Source: Neoceratodus forsteri (lineage: Eukaryota; Chordata; Ceratodontiformes; Ceratodontidae). From it: a stretch of DNA of 64,000 nucleotides. The first letter of the stretch is position 1; every line of letters begins with the position of its first letter. The DNA lies in assembly GCA_016271365.2 (NCBI GenBank), contig CM057456.1, positions 168,674,501 to 168,738,500 of the forward strand, given 5' to 3'. Of this stretch, positions 45,742-56,729 are shown in pieces. Made by a program: the position numbers and the translations under genes. The notes beneath the pieces were generated by a model that did no database searches, was not told the DNA's origin, and saw only the letters and a program-made list of their open reading frames with translations.

Positions 45742-47554
45742 CCAAGATGGAGCCAGAGTGGGGAGCAGTGCTCCCGCTAAGTCCCTCAGCCCTGAAATCC
45801 CTACCCCTGGACCCACCCTCACCCCTCCTTTCCCATCTCATTTGTCCACCTGCCCTTACCCACCCCCACCTTGTCTGTGGCCCTCCCCCACCTTGTATAT
45901 ATTTTGTAAATAGTCTTGTAAATAGTTAGCTTTTATATGTTTTTTCAATACAGTTATTTTGATATGAATACTGTGGTGGTCTCTGATTTGCAGCGGGCTA
46001 TAGGTGCTCAGCTGCAGTGGTGTGCATGGCATCAGGGGTGGTGCAGTCATGGGTATGTGTGTGTCTGTGTGGAGGTGACTATGGTGTGGGGGTAGCTATC
46101 AGTCAGTGTCTGTGGTGTGTGTGTTGTTCCCTGTGCACTGGATGACTGTGTGCAGTGATCCATGGTGCGTGCTCTGTGTCCCTGGTGCCCCTATCAGCCC
46201 GTTCATGGCCTGTGCAGCTGACACACATGCATGTCTGTGACCTGCATGGTCCGCTGGCATGTCAGTGGTGGCAGTCCCTGCAGGGCAGCCACTGTACCCG
46301 TCACACTGCTGGGCTGCCTCCTGTCACTGGTGTGGTGCATGTCTGCCTCGGGTGACATTGTGGCCTCCACAGTTGTTGTCTCACCTCCATGCTGTGCCTT
46401 GTGTGTGTTGCAGGGGATGTGCACCACTGTCTGTGACTTGTGCTCCAGGCAAATGATGGTGGTGTACGGGTCCACAGTGCCTGCGCATGGTGGTTGGCAC
46501 TCCAGTGCCATGGAGGACTGCGGTTGTGTGTACACAGTTTACATGGGCCATGCTGGGGCCTTGATTGCCCCGCCACTGCGTCCCTGTGTTGTGCCCTTGG
46601 GTATGGGTGGGTGTCTGTCCATGTACTCTGTGGCATCCGGTGTGGTGCATGCTTCCACACACCACTGTGGGTGTCTGTGCTGGCTGTTGTGGCCAGTGCT
46701 GGGTTGGGGTGTGTCATTGGGATACTGTGCAGGGTGCTGTACCACTGATGGTGGTGTCTGGGGCAAGCCCTGTCCCATGTGGGGTACCTCATGTGCTGAC
46801 GCATGGTTGGTCTCTCAGCAGTACCTCAGGGGGACTGTGCGTGGTGGCACTGTGTATGCCATTGTTGCATTGCTGTGTGCTGCCACCCTCTGATGGGTGC
46901 TCGTGGTGGGGCTGCCTTGCATGGTTCTGTGGTGCACAAGGTTGCAGTGTCACAGTGGGGGTGGTGGCATGCATGGGGTTTCCTGCAGTGGTGGTCACTG
47001 CTCCTGGGGAGGGTGTCTAGGGTCACGGTGCAGGGTGTGCTCTGCAGTGGGGGGATGGTGTGGCATGGGGTGGTCAGCCCTCCTTGTGTGCCAGTCACAG
47101 CTTGCTGGGGGTGTGATGGGGCACCATGGCCCAGCTGTGGGTTGTTTGATTGTCTCCATGGGCCAGTGGTTATTCCAGCCCTCCCCCAGTTGTGCAGTGC
47201 ATGGGGTGTGGGGGGATGATGTCTGTTCTGCTGTGTGTTCCTGTGCCCATCTGTGGCATGGGTGGTGAGCCCCTACCTCCCTGGTTGTGCAGGTGCATTG
47301 CTCTGCTGCTGGGGGGCATCCCTGGTTGCGCCATGGCACCCCTGGACTCTCAGCTGCACATCCCTTGTTGCACTACGATGCATCAGATCTGCTCAGCTTC
47401 CCCTCCCTAGTTGCACTATGGCGCAGGTGGTGCGATATTCAGTCGTCGGTTGTAAGCATAGTTTGGCCTGCTCCATTTTTTAATATGGCGCCTCTTGCAC
47501 ATGGGCGCAATGGACTTGCACTTGTTCCTACTATTGCGCACTTTTTGGGCGCAG
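45742..47554. other. Harbinger 3' region, GT-rich, no clear gene
   Basis: The first 220 bp look like a 3' UTR. From about 45,970 the strand is rich in GTG/GGTG, which creates long open frames in several phases on both strands (for example 220 codons at 46,231-46,893 and 167 codons at 46,804-46,301 on minus). None shows a recognisable domain, and their overlap argues that they result from composition. The last 150 bp regain TGCGCC/GGCGCA motifs and GCGATATTCAG typical of the element's ends. Confidence 0.55.
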
Positions 47555-47570
47555 TTTGAATATCTGGGCC
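47555..47570 (-). repeat. Harbinger right terminal inverted repeat
   Basis: TTTGAATATCTGGGCC; pairs with 39,429-39,444. Followed by ATA at 47,571-47,573. Confidence 0.88.
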
Positions 47571-48110
47571 ATAGGCTTTAAAAGTACTTACTAAAAAGCA
47601 ATGTGTGATATTAAAGGGGAAGAAGAAAGTTAACAAATTCAACAGAGGGAAAGTTTTGAATAAAAGTACAGGGACATTACATACCTCAACCCCGAATGGG
47701 GATATCACAAAATTTATATTCAAAACACCATTAAGAAAAGCCCTAATTCCAACTATCACAGCCAAGGCAGATCCACTATATAAAGCTATAAATATAGTGA
47801 CTTGGGTAGATAGAGTGGAACAGGAAGTAATATAGGAAAATTATACAAAGATAGAGACAGATTGTAAAAATGGGTCAGAAGAGAGGTTACAACAAAAAGT
47901 AGCAGAGGCAGATAAACCTAAAATGAGAATTGACTTCACTAATGTATACAATACCTTGCCAGTAATTAACAGAGAGGTAAGCAAAATGTGGAAATCAATT
48001 AGAGAATACTCTAATGAGTATAGTAATGCAGAGAACAAGATATTGGAATTAGATGGCCATGAGCAGTCAGGGCACACAGAAGTACAGGGCTCCTACACAG
48101 GAAGAGAGGA

Positions 48111-48665
48111 TTGCTCATGATCCAGGAATGTGGGGGCATTCTGACCCCTAACATAGAGGGTATAGCAAGGGGTGTGGTTTGTACTCTGAGGGACCCATTC
48201 AATGCAAATATTCTGCTGTATAGAAAAATGATAGAGATGAAAAGATTTAGCCTTTATAAAATGCATTTGCATAGAGAAGAAAAAAAAAAGCTGGAACAAG
48301 TACATAACATTTCACAGCAAAAATCAGAATCATGTGAGATATCTGACCAAAAGATTGTAACCAATGTAGCCCTGAGTGAGATGGAATTAGAGGAGGATAA
48401 TTCAATTGAGGAAAGTTTATCTGGGGAAGATGATGAGTGTGTTATGTTACCAGATACAGTTTCAAGGGAAGATAGTAACTGCAAAGAATGGGAAAACAGA
48501 TTCACAATTCTCTGGAAAAAGGAAATATATCAGAAGGATAGAAAGGAAAAAACAAGTAAGAAGCATAAGTCTAAGAAAAAAGGGAATCTGGACAGGCGAG
48601 AAACAGCAGAAACAAATGATGAAGCCTCCCACAATGAGAAAGTGAAAACATGTAAGATGCTGTAA
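48111..48665 (+). pseudogene. acidic/basic ORF1-like frame of the unassigned element
   Basis: 184 codons. The N-terminal third (ECGGILTPNIEGIARGVVCT) is followed by RKMIEMKRFSLYKMHLHREE, an acidic stretch at residues 90-115 and a lysine-rich tail after residue 140. The composition fits a nucleic-acid-binding ORF1 product, but no zinc knuckle or RRM motif is visible. Frames upstream (47,600-48,110) contain several stops. Confidence 0.4.
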
Positions 48666-48973
48666 CAACCCAACAGGTGGAAAATTCTGTAAATGAACAT
48701 TCAACAGCAGAAAATAACAAATTAAATATAATAAATTTAAGGCAGAACAAGGGAAATAGGATAAGAGACGAGCAAGAGGGCCAGAAACAAGGGGAAAAAT
48801 GGGAAAACTAAAGCAAAGAATAAACATAATAAAGCCATCAGGAGAAAGGCAGGAACAATCCCTCAAGATATGGGAAATATAGACAAGGAGATAGTAGAAA
48901 TGGAAACAGAGCAGGAATATTCTAATGCACATAATACAGTAACTCAAAGTGAATATTCACAGAACAAGGGAAA

Positions 48974-49573
48974 ATGCGTCAGCAAGTGAAAAGAACAAAT
49001 GAAAATTTTTTGGCCAAAACTATTAAGACAGATTTTTCATTACCATTACATAAAATGGCTTATATGCCTGATGAGACAATCAATAGCCTGAATAAGATGG
49101 TTAAAAACCTATTAGGAGCTGCAACGAATGGATGTAGACATGTGTTAGATAACATCAGTATTGTTAGACCTATAAAGGAAGCAGAGCTGATATTATTGGT
49201 TACAGATCAATTTTACATTCTAAAAGCAGTCCATCATATTAAGGAGGAGTTAAAGAAAATGGGAATACTAATGGGGGAAACTGCCACATTTAATGACCTA
49301 TTCCCAGATTATTTTGAGAAAAGGGTAAATATGGAAAAGGAAATGAACATAAGGATTTCCATTTTTGGACTAAACCAATTGCACAGGAAAGATACAAAGT
49401 ATAAGGGAAAAGCTGACAGATGCATTAAATATTTTGTTGAATACACCAGTCTGCAGCCATGGTATAAAAAAGGCAGTATGATGGGAAAAGGATGGCAAAT
49501 AACTGTATGGGCCAACAAAAGGAAGAATGATATAATTGATACAGACAAAACAAAAATCACTAGACGAGCATGA
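48974..49573 (+). pseudogene. second ORF1-like frame of the unassigned element
   Basis: 199 codons starting MRQQVKRTNENFLAKTIKTD. It includes a helical stretch (INSLNKMVKNLLGAATNGCR), FNDLFPDYFEKRVNMEKEMN and YVEYTSLQP-like FVEYTSLQPWYKKGS. I do not recognise the fold. It ends 120 bp before the endonuclease-like block, as expected for the C-terminal part of an ORF1. Confidence 0.4.
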
Positions 49574-49915
49574 CATTATTAGTTACATGGAGGATGAAAT
49601 ATGAAATAATAAAAAAGACTGCACAATTCTGGGGAAAGGCAGAGTATGGGAAACAATGGTGGAAACCTCAAATAGATATGAGTATTTGTATAATATGAAA
49701 CAATGACATCTGACTGATGTGAGGCTCGGAAGGATGTCACAGGGAGTCAGAAAGCAAACTGACCAAACTGAACACAACAAGGTTAATAAAAAAACTACAT
49801 GTTCAACAATTGACGAGGCCATAATACTATCCTGGAACATATCAGGTATATCTGACCAATTAGGTGATCCCAAGGTAGAGAGATATTTGCGTACATTTGA
49901 TTTTATATGTAAATG

Positions 49916-50860
49916 TGTATAACCTTGCAATTTTTGGCATTGAAACCCAGCTGCCACCCCCTAGACCATTCCTCTGATTTCCTCAGATATTATAGGCAGG
50001 GAAAAATGGGCAAACTAGGTGGACCAAGCAGTGCTTATATGCCAGCAAATTCTCTGTTTCCATGTTTCTTAGCATTCTGTCAGCCTGTTTCTGAGTGCCA
50101 CCCCTGTTTCAGGTTTTCGTATCATCCACAAAGAAACACACTGCACCCTCAAGCTCCTCTGCAGTGTCACTTATGAAGACAAGATATTGAAGAGGACTGG
50201 TCCCAGCACCAAAGCCTGTGGCACTCCACTACTCGCTCTCCTAATGCCTGAGTGGCTACTCTTTATTACCATCCTTTGCCTCCTATTTCTTAACCAGTTT
50301 GTTACCCTGCTTGTCACTTTTTTCCCTCCCCAGGCTGTTTAGTTTCATAACTAGCCTCCAGTGTGGCATAGTGTTGAAAACCTTACTGAAGTCTAATTTG
50401 GCCATGTCTACTGCTTTACCTTAGTCCATCTCCCTAATTACGCAGTCAGAGAGATTTATGAGATTAGTCTGACTTGACCTCCTCCCCTGTGAAACCATGC
50501 TGCCAGTGGTCCTGCAGCCATTTTTGCCTCCAGGTTCTCACACGAGCCTCTCCTTTGGTAACGTCTCCATTAACTTCTCCACCACTGATGTGATACTGAC
50601 TGGCTTGTAGTTGCTAGCATCCTCCCTACTGCCGCTTTTCTGCAGAGAGACCGCATCTGTCCTCCTCAAGTCCTCTGGAACTTCCTCCACCTCCACTGAG
50701 GTGCTAAAAAGCACTGCTAAAGGGGCAGCCAGCACTGTGCTCAGTTCCTTTAGGACCCTTGGATGAATCCTATCCAATCCCATCAACTTATTCTTGAAGG
50801 CTTCTAGTCCCTTCCGGACTCTGTCCATCCAGCATACTGAGATACGGCTCATCTAATAAA
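49916..50860 (-). mobile_element. CR1-like LINE fragment with nested 3' end
   Basis: The minus strand encodes CR1-like reverse transcriptase pieces, best at 50,538-50,852: LMGLDRIHPRVLKELSTVLA, PEDLRRTDAVSLQKSGSRED, ASNYKPVSITSVVEKLMETL. The palm region between 50,100 and 50,530 is recognisable only in fragments (for example AKLDFSKVFNTMPHW-like sequence near 50,390). A plus-strand CR1-like 3' end (GGGCAAACTAGGTGGACC, TGCTTATATGCCAGCAAATT, CCATGTTTCT; about 49,993-50,070) is embedded near its 3' side. Confidence 0.75.
49993..50070 (+). mobile_element. nested CR1-like 3' UTR fragment
   Basis: About 78 bp matching the 3' UTR of the other plus-strand CR1-like copy (GGGCAGACTGGATGGGCCTT at 42,208) with a decayed TTTCCATGTTTCT tail. 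The host LINE continues on both sides, so this is an extreme 5' truncation. Confidence 0.6.
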
Positions 50861-51634
50861 ATGTAGATATGGCTCAGCACTATATACATGAGTTTTAAAA
50901 TTACTGCTTGAAACAAAGTAATTAAATCAAAGCTTACATATTGTCTACAATACTGTATTACAACTCAAAAGCAATTAAAGCATGTATTCAGGTGTAAACA
51001 GTAAAGGAATGAAGAAATATAAAAAGATAACAACTAAGCCACAGATGTGCACCTTGAGGAGGGAGGTCACCAAATGATCGACAGACAGGCAGACAGACAG
51101 ACAGACAGACTGGCAGCTAGATAGATAACTAGACAGACAGACAGACAGACAAATAGATTGGGTCCCAGACAGAGAAATGAGAAAGCCATCACTGTAAGAG
51201 TCATGTATTCTCTAAAAATGTGAAAATAATGTACAAAGATAAAAATTGTGGTAAAGTTACAGAGCAGCTAACTCCTTCAGGAGAACTTTAACAAAACATA
51301 ATATTTAGATACAGTTCAGCTTGCATTTCACATTAGTTCTATATTCCTCCTCCTCATTACCTATTACTGAGGTCATCTGCATGAAAACAGGGTCTGTGCT
51401 CCTGAACAGTTCATCTATTCCTATTGTTTTCTCCCCAACTGAGGTTGTAATGTACTGCTTGTGACATCACGTTTTCTCTCATGGCAACAAATTGTAATGT
51501 CACAATGGAGGATTATGATTTGAAGTAGGGAATAAGCTTCAGAGGCAGATGAACTCTATGGGAACTCCATGGGATAAAGATCGTATATTCATGCAAATTT
51601 ACTCAGTAAAAAATAATAGAAAGAGAAATATATA
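50861..51634. other. non-genic; (GACA)n microsatellite at 51,080-51,151
   Basis: No gene supported. 51,080-51,151 is an interrupted (GACA)n/(GATA) tract: GACAGACAGACAGAC runs separated by TGGCAGCTAGATAGATAACT. Confidence 0.6.
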
Positions 51635-52728
51635 GGGCAGGATTCACAGAAGGGTTGCACCCAGCGCATCCGAGGTGTGCCAGGACATCCCCAAAATGTG
51701 CCCGAGGGCGATTCTGGCACGGTGCCAATGTGCCAGAGTATTCCCGATGCGCTGTATACTGCCAGTAATGCTATGCAGTGCATCTGGAGGGGCTGTGATG
51801 GGGGGGCATGCCCATGTATACCTGGTGCAACCTCATTCACAGCCCTATTCTGTGGCACAACCCCGGGGCAAGTCCAGGGATGCGCCACAGATAGATAAGT
51901 CTAGAAAACTAGACTTAAGTAGGTGGCCACCTACAGGCAGACTGCTGTACTGCAGGCAGCAGCACGGCAGCGCACCTACCCTTGCAGTCCAGTGTGACCC
52001 CCCCCACCCCAAGCCTCCATACAATGTTGCTGTTGGTGGCAATAAAGGAAAATATGTCATTCCCCAAGTCCTCATGCAATGCCACTCCTGCCGGCAGTAA
52101 AGGAAAAGATGACATCCCCCAAGCCTCCATACGATGCTGCTCCTGGTGGCAGGAAAAGAAAGGATGACACCCCCCCGAACCCCTGTACGATGCCGCTTCC
52201 GTCGGAGGTGAATGAAAGGATGAACTCCCCTCCCAGCCCCAAGCCCTGGGTAAAGTCACCTTCTGTGGCAGTTGGCTGGTGCAGACACCCCCACGTACCC
52301 CCAACCCACCTCTCCCCCACCCTATCAGGGTCCCACTGTAGGCAGGCAGCTCAACCCACCCATACACCGCCACGGCCACCCGCAGACAGAGCTATCTGAC
52401 AATGACAGCTAACATACAGCCTGAAGCCCATGAATGCCTAATGGCCTCATTTGCATGCCCCTGGCTGTGAATCATGGTTTTGGGTGCAGGACATCCTGAG
52501 ATGCCCTGCCCCAATGGGTTCACAGCCTGACATAGGGAATGTGCCGGCACAGCCTGGGATGCTCAGGGGCATCCTCGGCTGGGTGTACCTGTGCTATTCA
52601 CAGAGGGGATGTGCTGGGGGCATCTCCCTTCACCTCCTCTGTGAATCACCCAATTTGCACTCAGTGCATCTCCCCTGCACCGGGGCAGCCGAAATGCACT
52701 GAGCGCATCTTTTTTGTTAATTCTGCCC
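51635..52728. mobile_element. Harbinger-type non-autonomous element, 1.1 kb
   Basis: The ends GGGCAGGATTCAC (51,635) and GTTAATTCTGCCC (ending 52,728) are imperfect inverted complements, and ATA flanks both sides (51,632-51,634 and 52,729-52,731). The end form and the ATA duplication match the autonomous Harbinger at 39,429. Subterminal GTGCATCT/GCGCATC phrases occur on both sides (CAGCGCATCC near 51,662, GAGCGCATCT near 52,701). Internally, AATGCCACTCCTGCCGGCAG and GATGCTGCTCCTGGTGGCAG form a ~50-60-bp tandem (about 52,010-52,260). It has no transposase sequence. Confidence 0.7.
52010..52265 (+). repeat. internal tandem repeat of ~57 bp
   Basis: A unit of the form CCCCAAGCCTCCATACRATG, then CTGCTCCTGGTGGCAG and AAAGGAAAGATGACAT repeats about four times with CCT/CCC variations. 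It lies inside the 51,635-52,728 element and accounts for the multiple proline-rich frames there. Confidence 0.65.
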
Positions 52729-52900
52729 ATAGAATACACATGGAATGCAAGCTGAATTGTACCGAATTATTAAATTTTTCAGTTTTGATGAAGCATCAGT
52801 AGCTCTTTAAAGAGCAATAGCTTACTAAGGATGTGTATCTAGAAAAGAATGTGTTTATTCAAAGACAGAACAATCACTAGTATCTTTTGACCATTTCCAA

Positions 52901-54050
52901 AAACATAGAAATATAGAAGCTGTTGGCAGAAAAGAACCTCTTGGCCCACCTGGTCTGCCATAAAGTTCCTACCTACTGTGCTACTGTGGACCCTAACTGA
53001 TCTCCGGCCTTAAGCCCCCCCCAGTCCTGTTACTGAGGCCCTGCTGTTTCTATCCCATGCATGTTTGAAACCTATTACCATTTCAGTACCCATCACCTCT
53101 GCTGGGAGGCTGTTCCAGGTATCCACTACCCTTTCCATGAAAAAATATTTCCTCACATCCCCTCTAAGTCTCCCCCCCTTCCAGCTTCATATCATGCCCC
53201 TTCATCCTTGAGCATCGCTTAGTGTGTAATATGCCACCCTCGTGTTCCTTATTGATACCCTTCAGGTATTTGAATGTTTCTATCATGTCTCCCTTTTCTG
53301 TCCTTTCCTCCAGTGAGTACATATATTAAATTTACTGTGTCTTTCTCATAGGGCTTCTGATGCAGGCCATGCGCCATTTTAGTTGCCCTTCTCTGTACCG
53401 CCTCCACCCAGTCTATGTCTTTCCTGAGATGGAGCCTCCAGAACTGGACACGGTACTCCAGGTGTGTACTCACCATTGATATATATATATAGGAGCAACA
53501 CTACCTCACTTTTTCTGCTGGTGATACCCTTCCCCATGCACCCCAGCATGCTACTAGCCTTTCCTACTGCCTTATCACAATGCTTTGCTACCTTTAGGTC
53601 ATCAGATATGATGACTCTAGATCCCTTTCCTGTTTTGTTAACACCTTCCCCCCAAATGATATGTTGGCCTTGGGTTTCTGTGTCCCATGTCCATAATTTA
53701 ATATTTTTTGGCATTTAAGCCCAGATGTCAAACCCTTGACCAGTCTTCCAGTTTTTTTTATCTTCCTTTATCCCCTCCCCTCCCCCTGTGCATCCACTCG
53801 GTTTCAGATTTTTGTGCCATCCGCGAACAGGGATACCTTTTTTCCAGCCCCTCTGAGATGTCGCTAATAAAGATATTGAAGAGCACTGGTCCTAGTACTG
53901 ACCCCTCTGGCACCCCATTGATTACCTTACCTTCCTCTGAGTGAACTCCATTTACCACCACCCTCTGATTTCTTTTACTTAGCTGACTTTGTACCCATTT
54001 TACTATCCTTGAAGCCGCTCCCATGCTGCCTAGCTTGTTTACCAGTCTTC
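52901..54050 (-). mobile_element. 5'-truncated CR1-like LINE
   Basis: Starts on the low side with AAACATAGAAATATAGAAGC and CTCTTGGCCCACCTGGTCTG (CR1-like tail and 3' UTR). The minus strand holds reverse transcriptase pieces: [15 protein letters not shown] with [18 protein letters not shown] (53,758-54,024), ASSMLGCMGKGITSRKSEVV (53,379-53,714) and LEYRVQFWRLHLRKDIDWVE (53,249-53,476). A short (TA)n at about 53,480-53,492 lies in the coding region. Truncated at about 54,050. Confidence 0.88.
53249..54024 (-). pseudogene. CR1-like reverse transcriptase, C-terminal part
   Basis: Palm and thumb pieces are spread over three frames. The catalytic loop region reads [13 protein letters not shown], where FADDTK would stand, so the active site is destroyed. 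Frame breaks lie at about 53,750 and 53,400; the latter is next to the TA microsatellite. Confidence 0.8.
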
Positions 54051-54264
54051 TGTTATTTTTATAATGCCTGAAGCTACATTTTGTAGTATTTGAAGTTAAT
54101 ACTGTTCTCCTGTGTTGCTGCTTTCATATACGTCGATATAATATGTTATTTTTGAGTGAGTTTGTTACTAATTCTGTCAGCCCACTCTTTCTTACATTAG
54201 TTGGACTCTGAGTGTGTTTAATTACCGGGATTTCTTGAATGGATCAAGCTACTTCTTCTTGCCA

Positions 54265-55170
54265 TGACTGATGCGGAGATGCTCCTGGCCCGCCGTACCC
54301 CAGCAACTCCAGAAAAGAGTGCCAGAGATCCAAGGGGCATAACCACGATGTCTGATAAAGCCTCTACTGCTACTTCGGAACCCACTTTACTTTTCTAAGG
54401 GAAGTTCCTTGCAGAGTTTACACCGTTTAAGGCTGTCCTTCAGGATCTTACCTCAGAGCTCAAATCTTTATAGTCAGAGCTTTCAGATGGAACTCGGGCC
54501 ACTTCAGATGTGTTGGCTCACACCACTTCCCTGGAAAAATGGAGAGCTAGATTCGATCCCGATGTCATGGCCCTCCACCAGTGGCTTACTAATATGGAAC
54601 AGAAGCTGGAGGATCTGGAAGGGTGAAGCAGGCATAACAACCTGGTACTATTTGGCCTTTCAGAAGAAGCGGAGGGGGTCTGCTTCCGTGGTTTTTGCCT
54701 AGAAACTATTTGCCAAAATAGCTGGTCCATCGCCATATAACCCTGCCTATATCATAGAGGGAGCCCACTGGTCTCTACATGCAAAACCTCTGGTGGGCTC
54801 TCCTCCACGTCCCTTTATTCTCTGGCTTCCTAACTACTTGGAGAAACAGCACATCCTAACTAAGGTCAGGGAGCTTAGTGAAGTTTCCTGGGAAGGCTCC
54901 CATCTTGACATCTCTCAAGATTTATCGGCTTCTACCTGACAATGGCGAGCAGCCTATCATCCCTTAGTCATGAAGCTTATTGCTGCTGGAGTTATGTTCC
55001 ATGTCCCATACCCAGCCTGACTAACAGACTTTTACAACAATTCCTGGCACAGCTACGAGTCTGCGGTTCAGGCTGCCCCAGCATTAAAGACACTCATGCC
55101 TGACTTATTCAAGGACCGATGAAGGCTTTATGTATCATCTCTGCCTTTGCTGAACTTGTGGGGTATGGAG
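54265..55170 (+). pseudogene. L1-type ORF1 remnant
   Basis: Fragments in three frames give a coiled-coil-like beginning (QDLTSELKSL, MEQKLEDLEG), then NNLVLFGLSEEAEG, which corresponds to the RRM-start block NNLRIxGLPE of L1/Tx1 ORF1 proteins. PRPFILWLPNY-like and ILTKVRELS-like sequence follows near 54,810-54,870, then LMPDLFKDR near 55,090. ORF1 products bind LINE RNA as chaperones. Several stops, for example at 54,396 and 54,470, disrupt it. Confidence 0.65.
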
Positions 55171-56695
55171 GATGATGCTGTCTATAGTATGGATCCGGCT
55201 CATATGTGAGAATAGGTTGGCGGGCAATGCAGGATTGTTTCAGATCACCTCTCTTTCTTCACCTGCTGTTGTTCCCCGATTTGGATTTCTGTATGCTTTA
55301 TGCCAAGATCTTTGTTTGATTTTACCCTCACTTACCTCATGGGACTTTCTCTTTCCCCATCATAAGTTGCCCATGGATGGCCCTGTTGTATTGGAGATGA
55401 TTGTTATTCCCCTCAGACTTTGTTTGCTGCATCGTCGGCTACCAGTGGAGTGTGAGGTTTTATTTCTGCTTACTTTGGAGATTGTGCACATCATGACTTC
55501 TTTCCAGCAAGCATGGTATTTCTAACTGCTGCACTACATTTGAACTTTTCTTCCATTGTTTGCACCTTCTGGGTTGCCATCAATCAATCCGCTGGTGTGC
55601 ATATTTATCCCAGTTCATTTATCTGTGCTTTTTATTCTACTTTGGCCCAAGTCTACTGAATTTCTTCTCACGGCTCAGCTGAGTAATATCTTTCAGTGGA
55701 CTTACTGCCTGGATTTGGACTTGTACTCCCCTGTGGTATGAACTCATAGGCCTTTGGTTATTTAGGTTGGGGGTTTGACCTTGTTATGGCCATCACAGAC
55801 TTTTATTTGTTGGGGAAATGGTTATAATCTGTTATATATCTGGCCACTCTAATTACTTGGTGCTGTACATAACTCTAGCATTATTCTCCCATTTCCTTAT
55901 GGGGTGATTCATCACCCCCCCTCAGCTCTGATTATCTTTAGTTGGTCTTAATGAGTTGTTTAGTTTACATTGCCTCTGATTCAGCCATGGCTTGATTTTG
56001 GCCAGTCTCTCTATGAGTAGCACCTTTTATCAGGTGCCAAGAGACTGGGGTGTAATTTTGCTTTGAGGCTGAAGTGGGGGGAATCTTATTCCTATTACAT
56101 TTTTTTATTTCTCTTTGGGGGGGGGACTGTCAATTCCATGTGTCTAACTATTACTGAGTACTGTTTACAAAGTAATGTCCCATGCTGTATACACAAGTTG
56201 AAGCTGTTATTTTTAGTGTGTTGGTTACTATGTTTATGTCTTATTCAGGCAGGCTAGCATGTTGGTATATGTTGTCTGGGTGGACTCCAGTGTTGGGGTT
56301 CTACCCCTCGACTGGTGTTACTTATGGTTTGTCTTCCTTTTAGGGGAGTCAGGAGGAGTGGAAGTGGGGGAGGCATGTGCTTACGGTAATGGATGGCTGT
56401 CATGAGCCATTATTGGGATTTCTTCCACCTTTGGTGGTTCCTTCCTGCTTTGTATTGGTTCTTTCGATGGGGTGGGTTTGGGGTGGGAGGGAGTTTGTGG
56501 GGGGTTTCAGTGGGTGTTTTTTGTGGGTAGTGGGGGTTCATGTACTGGTTGGTTATTGGGGTGGGGGTGGTTTTGGAGGGTGGGCACCACCAGGGAAGCG
56601 GGTGGGAGGGAAGTCACCACTGGAGATTCATGCACTGGAAGATGTCAGTCATTTTTGTCCTGTTGCTTCTGAAGTTCCTTATTATGGCCCCTGGC
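55171..56695 (+). other. inter-ORF region of the Tx1/L1-type LINE
   Basis: About 1.5 kb between ORF1 and endonuclease without a recognisable domain. The 117-codon (55,172-55,525) and 136-codon (56,377-56,787) frames are hydrophobic or glycine-rich and look like translated spacer. A G-rich stretch lies at 56,467-56,610. Long inter-ORF spacers are not unusual for this group. Confidence 0.45.
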
Positions 56696-56729
56696 TACCA
56701 TTTGATATTTCTGTATTGCTGACTATATA

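Larger units (their letters stand above)
39429..47570 (+). mobile_element. 8.1-kb PIF/Harbinger transposon with three genes
   Basis: Termini GGCCGAGATATTCAAA (39,429-39,444) and TTTGAATATCTGGGCC (47,555-47,570) are inverted complements with one mismatch. ATA flanks both sides (39,426-39,428 and 47,571-47,573), the 3-bp duplication expected of PIF/Harbinger. Inside are a HARBI1-like transposase (+), a Myb/SANT-like gene (-), a second Myb/SANT-like gene (+), and a later CR1-like insertion (about 41,858-42,278). Subterminal zones on both ends are rich in TTGCGC/GCGCAA and contain GCGATATTCAG. Without the CR1 copy it would be about 7.7 kb, larger than the few-kb autonomous Harbingers usually described. 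Confidence 0.92.
47571..49915 (+). mobile_element. unassigned LINE-like element, ORF1 region and start of endonuclease
   Basis: Plus-strand remnants continue the fragment at 39,353-39,428. A 184-codon frame (48,111-48,665) is acidic then strongly basic (SEMELEEDNSIEESLSGEDD, then KEKTSKKHKSKKKGNLDRRE). A 199-codon frame (48,974-49,573) has ILLVTDQFYILKAVHHIKEE and SLQPWYKKGSMMGKGWQITV. Close to the end, AIILSWNISGISDQLGDPKV with FDFIC resembles the first block of an APE endonuclease (LSWNIxG...FDxICLQET). A CR1-like insertion cuts it at about 49,915. The order suggests ORF1 followed by ORF2 of a non-LTR element; the clade is not recognised. Confidence 0.5.

Noticed and set aside
46231..46893. 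220-codon plus-strand frame (cysteine/valine-rich)
   Set aside because: GT-rich sequence opens several frames at once on both strands; no domain and no splice or start context.
52800..52830. GCTCTTTAAAGAGC palindrome as a TTAA transposon end
   Set aside because: It is a single short palindrome with no partner end or arm homology nearby.
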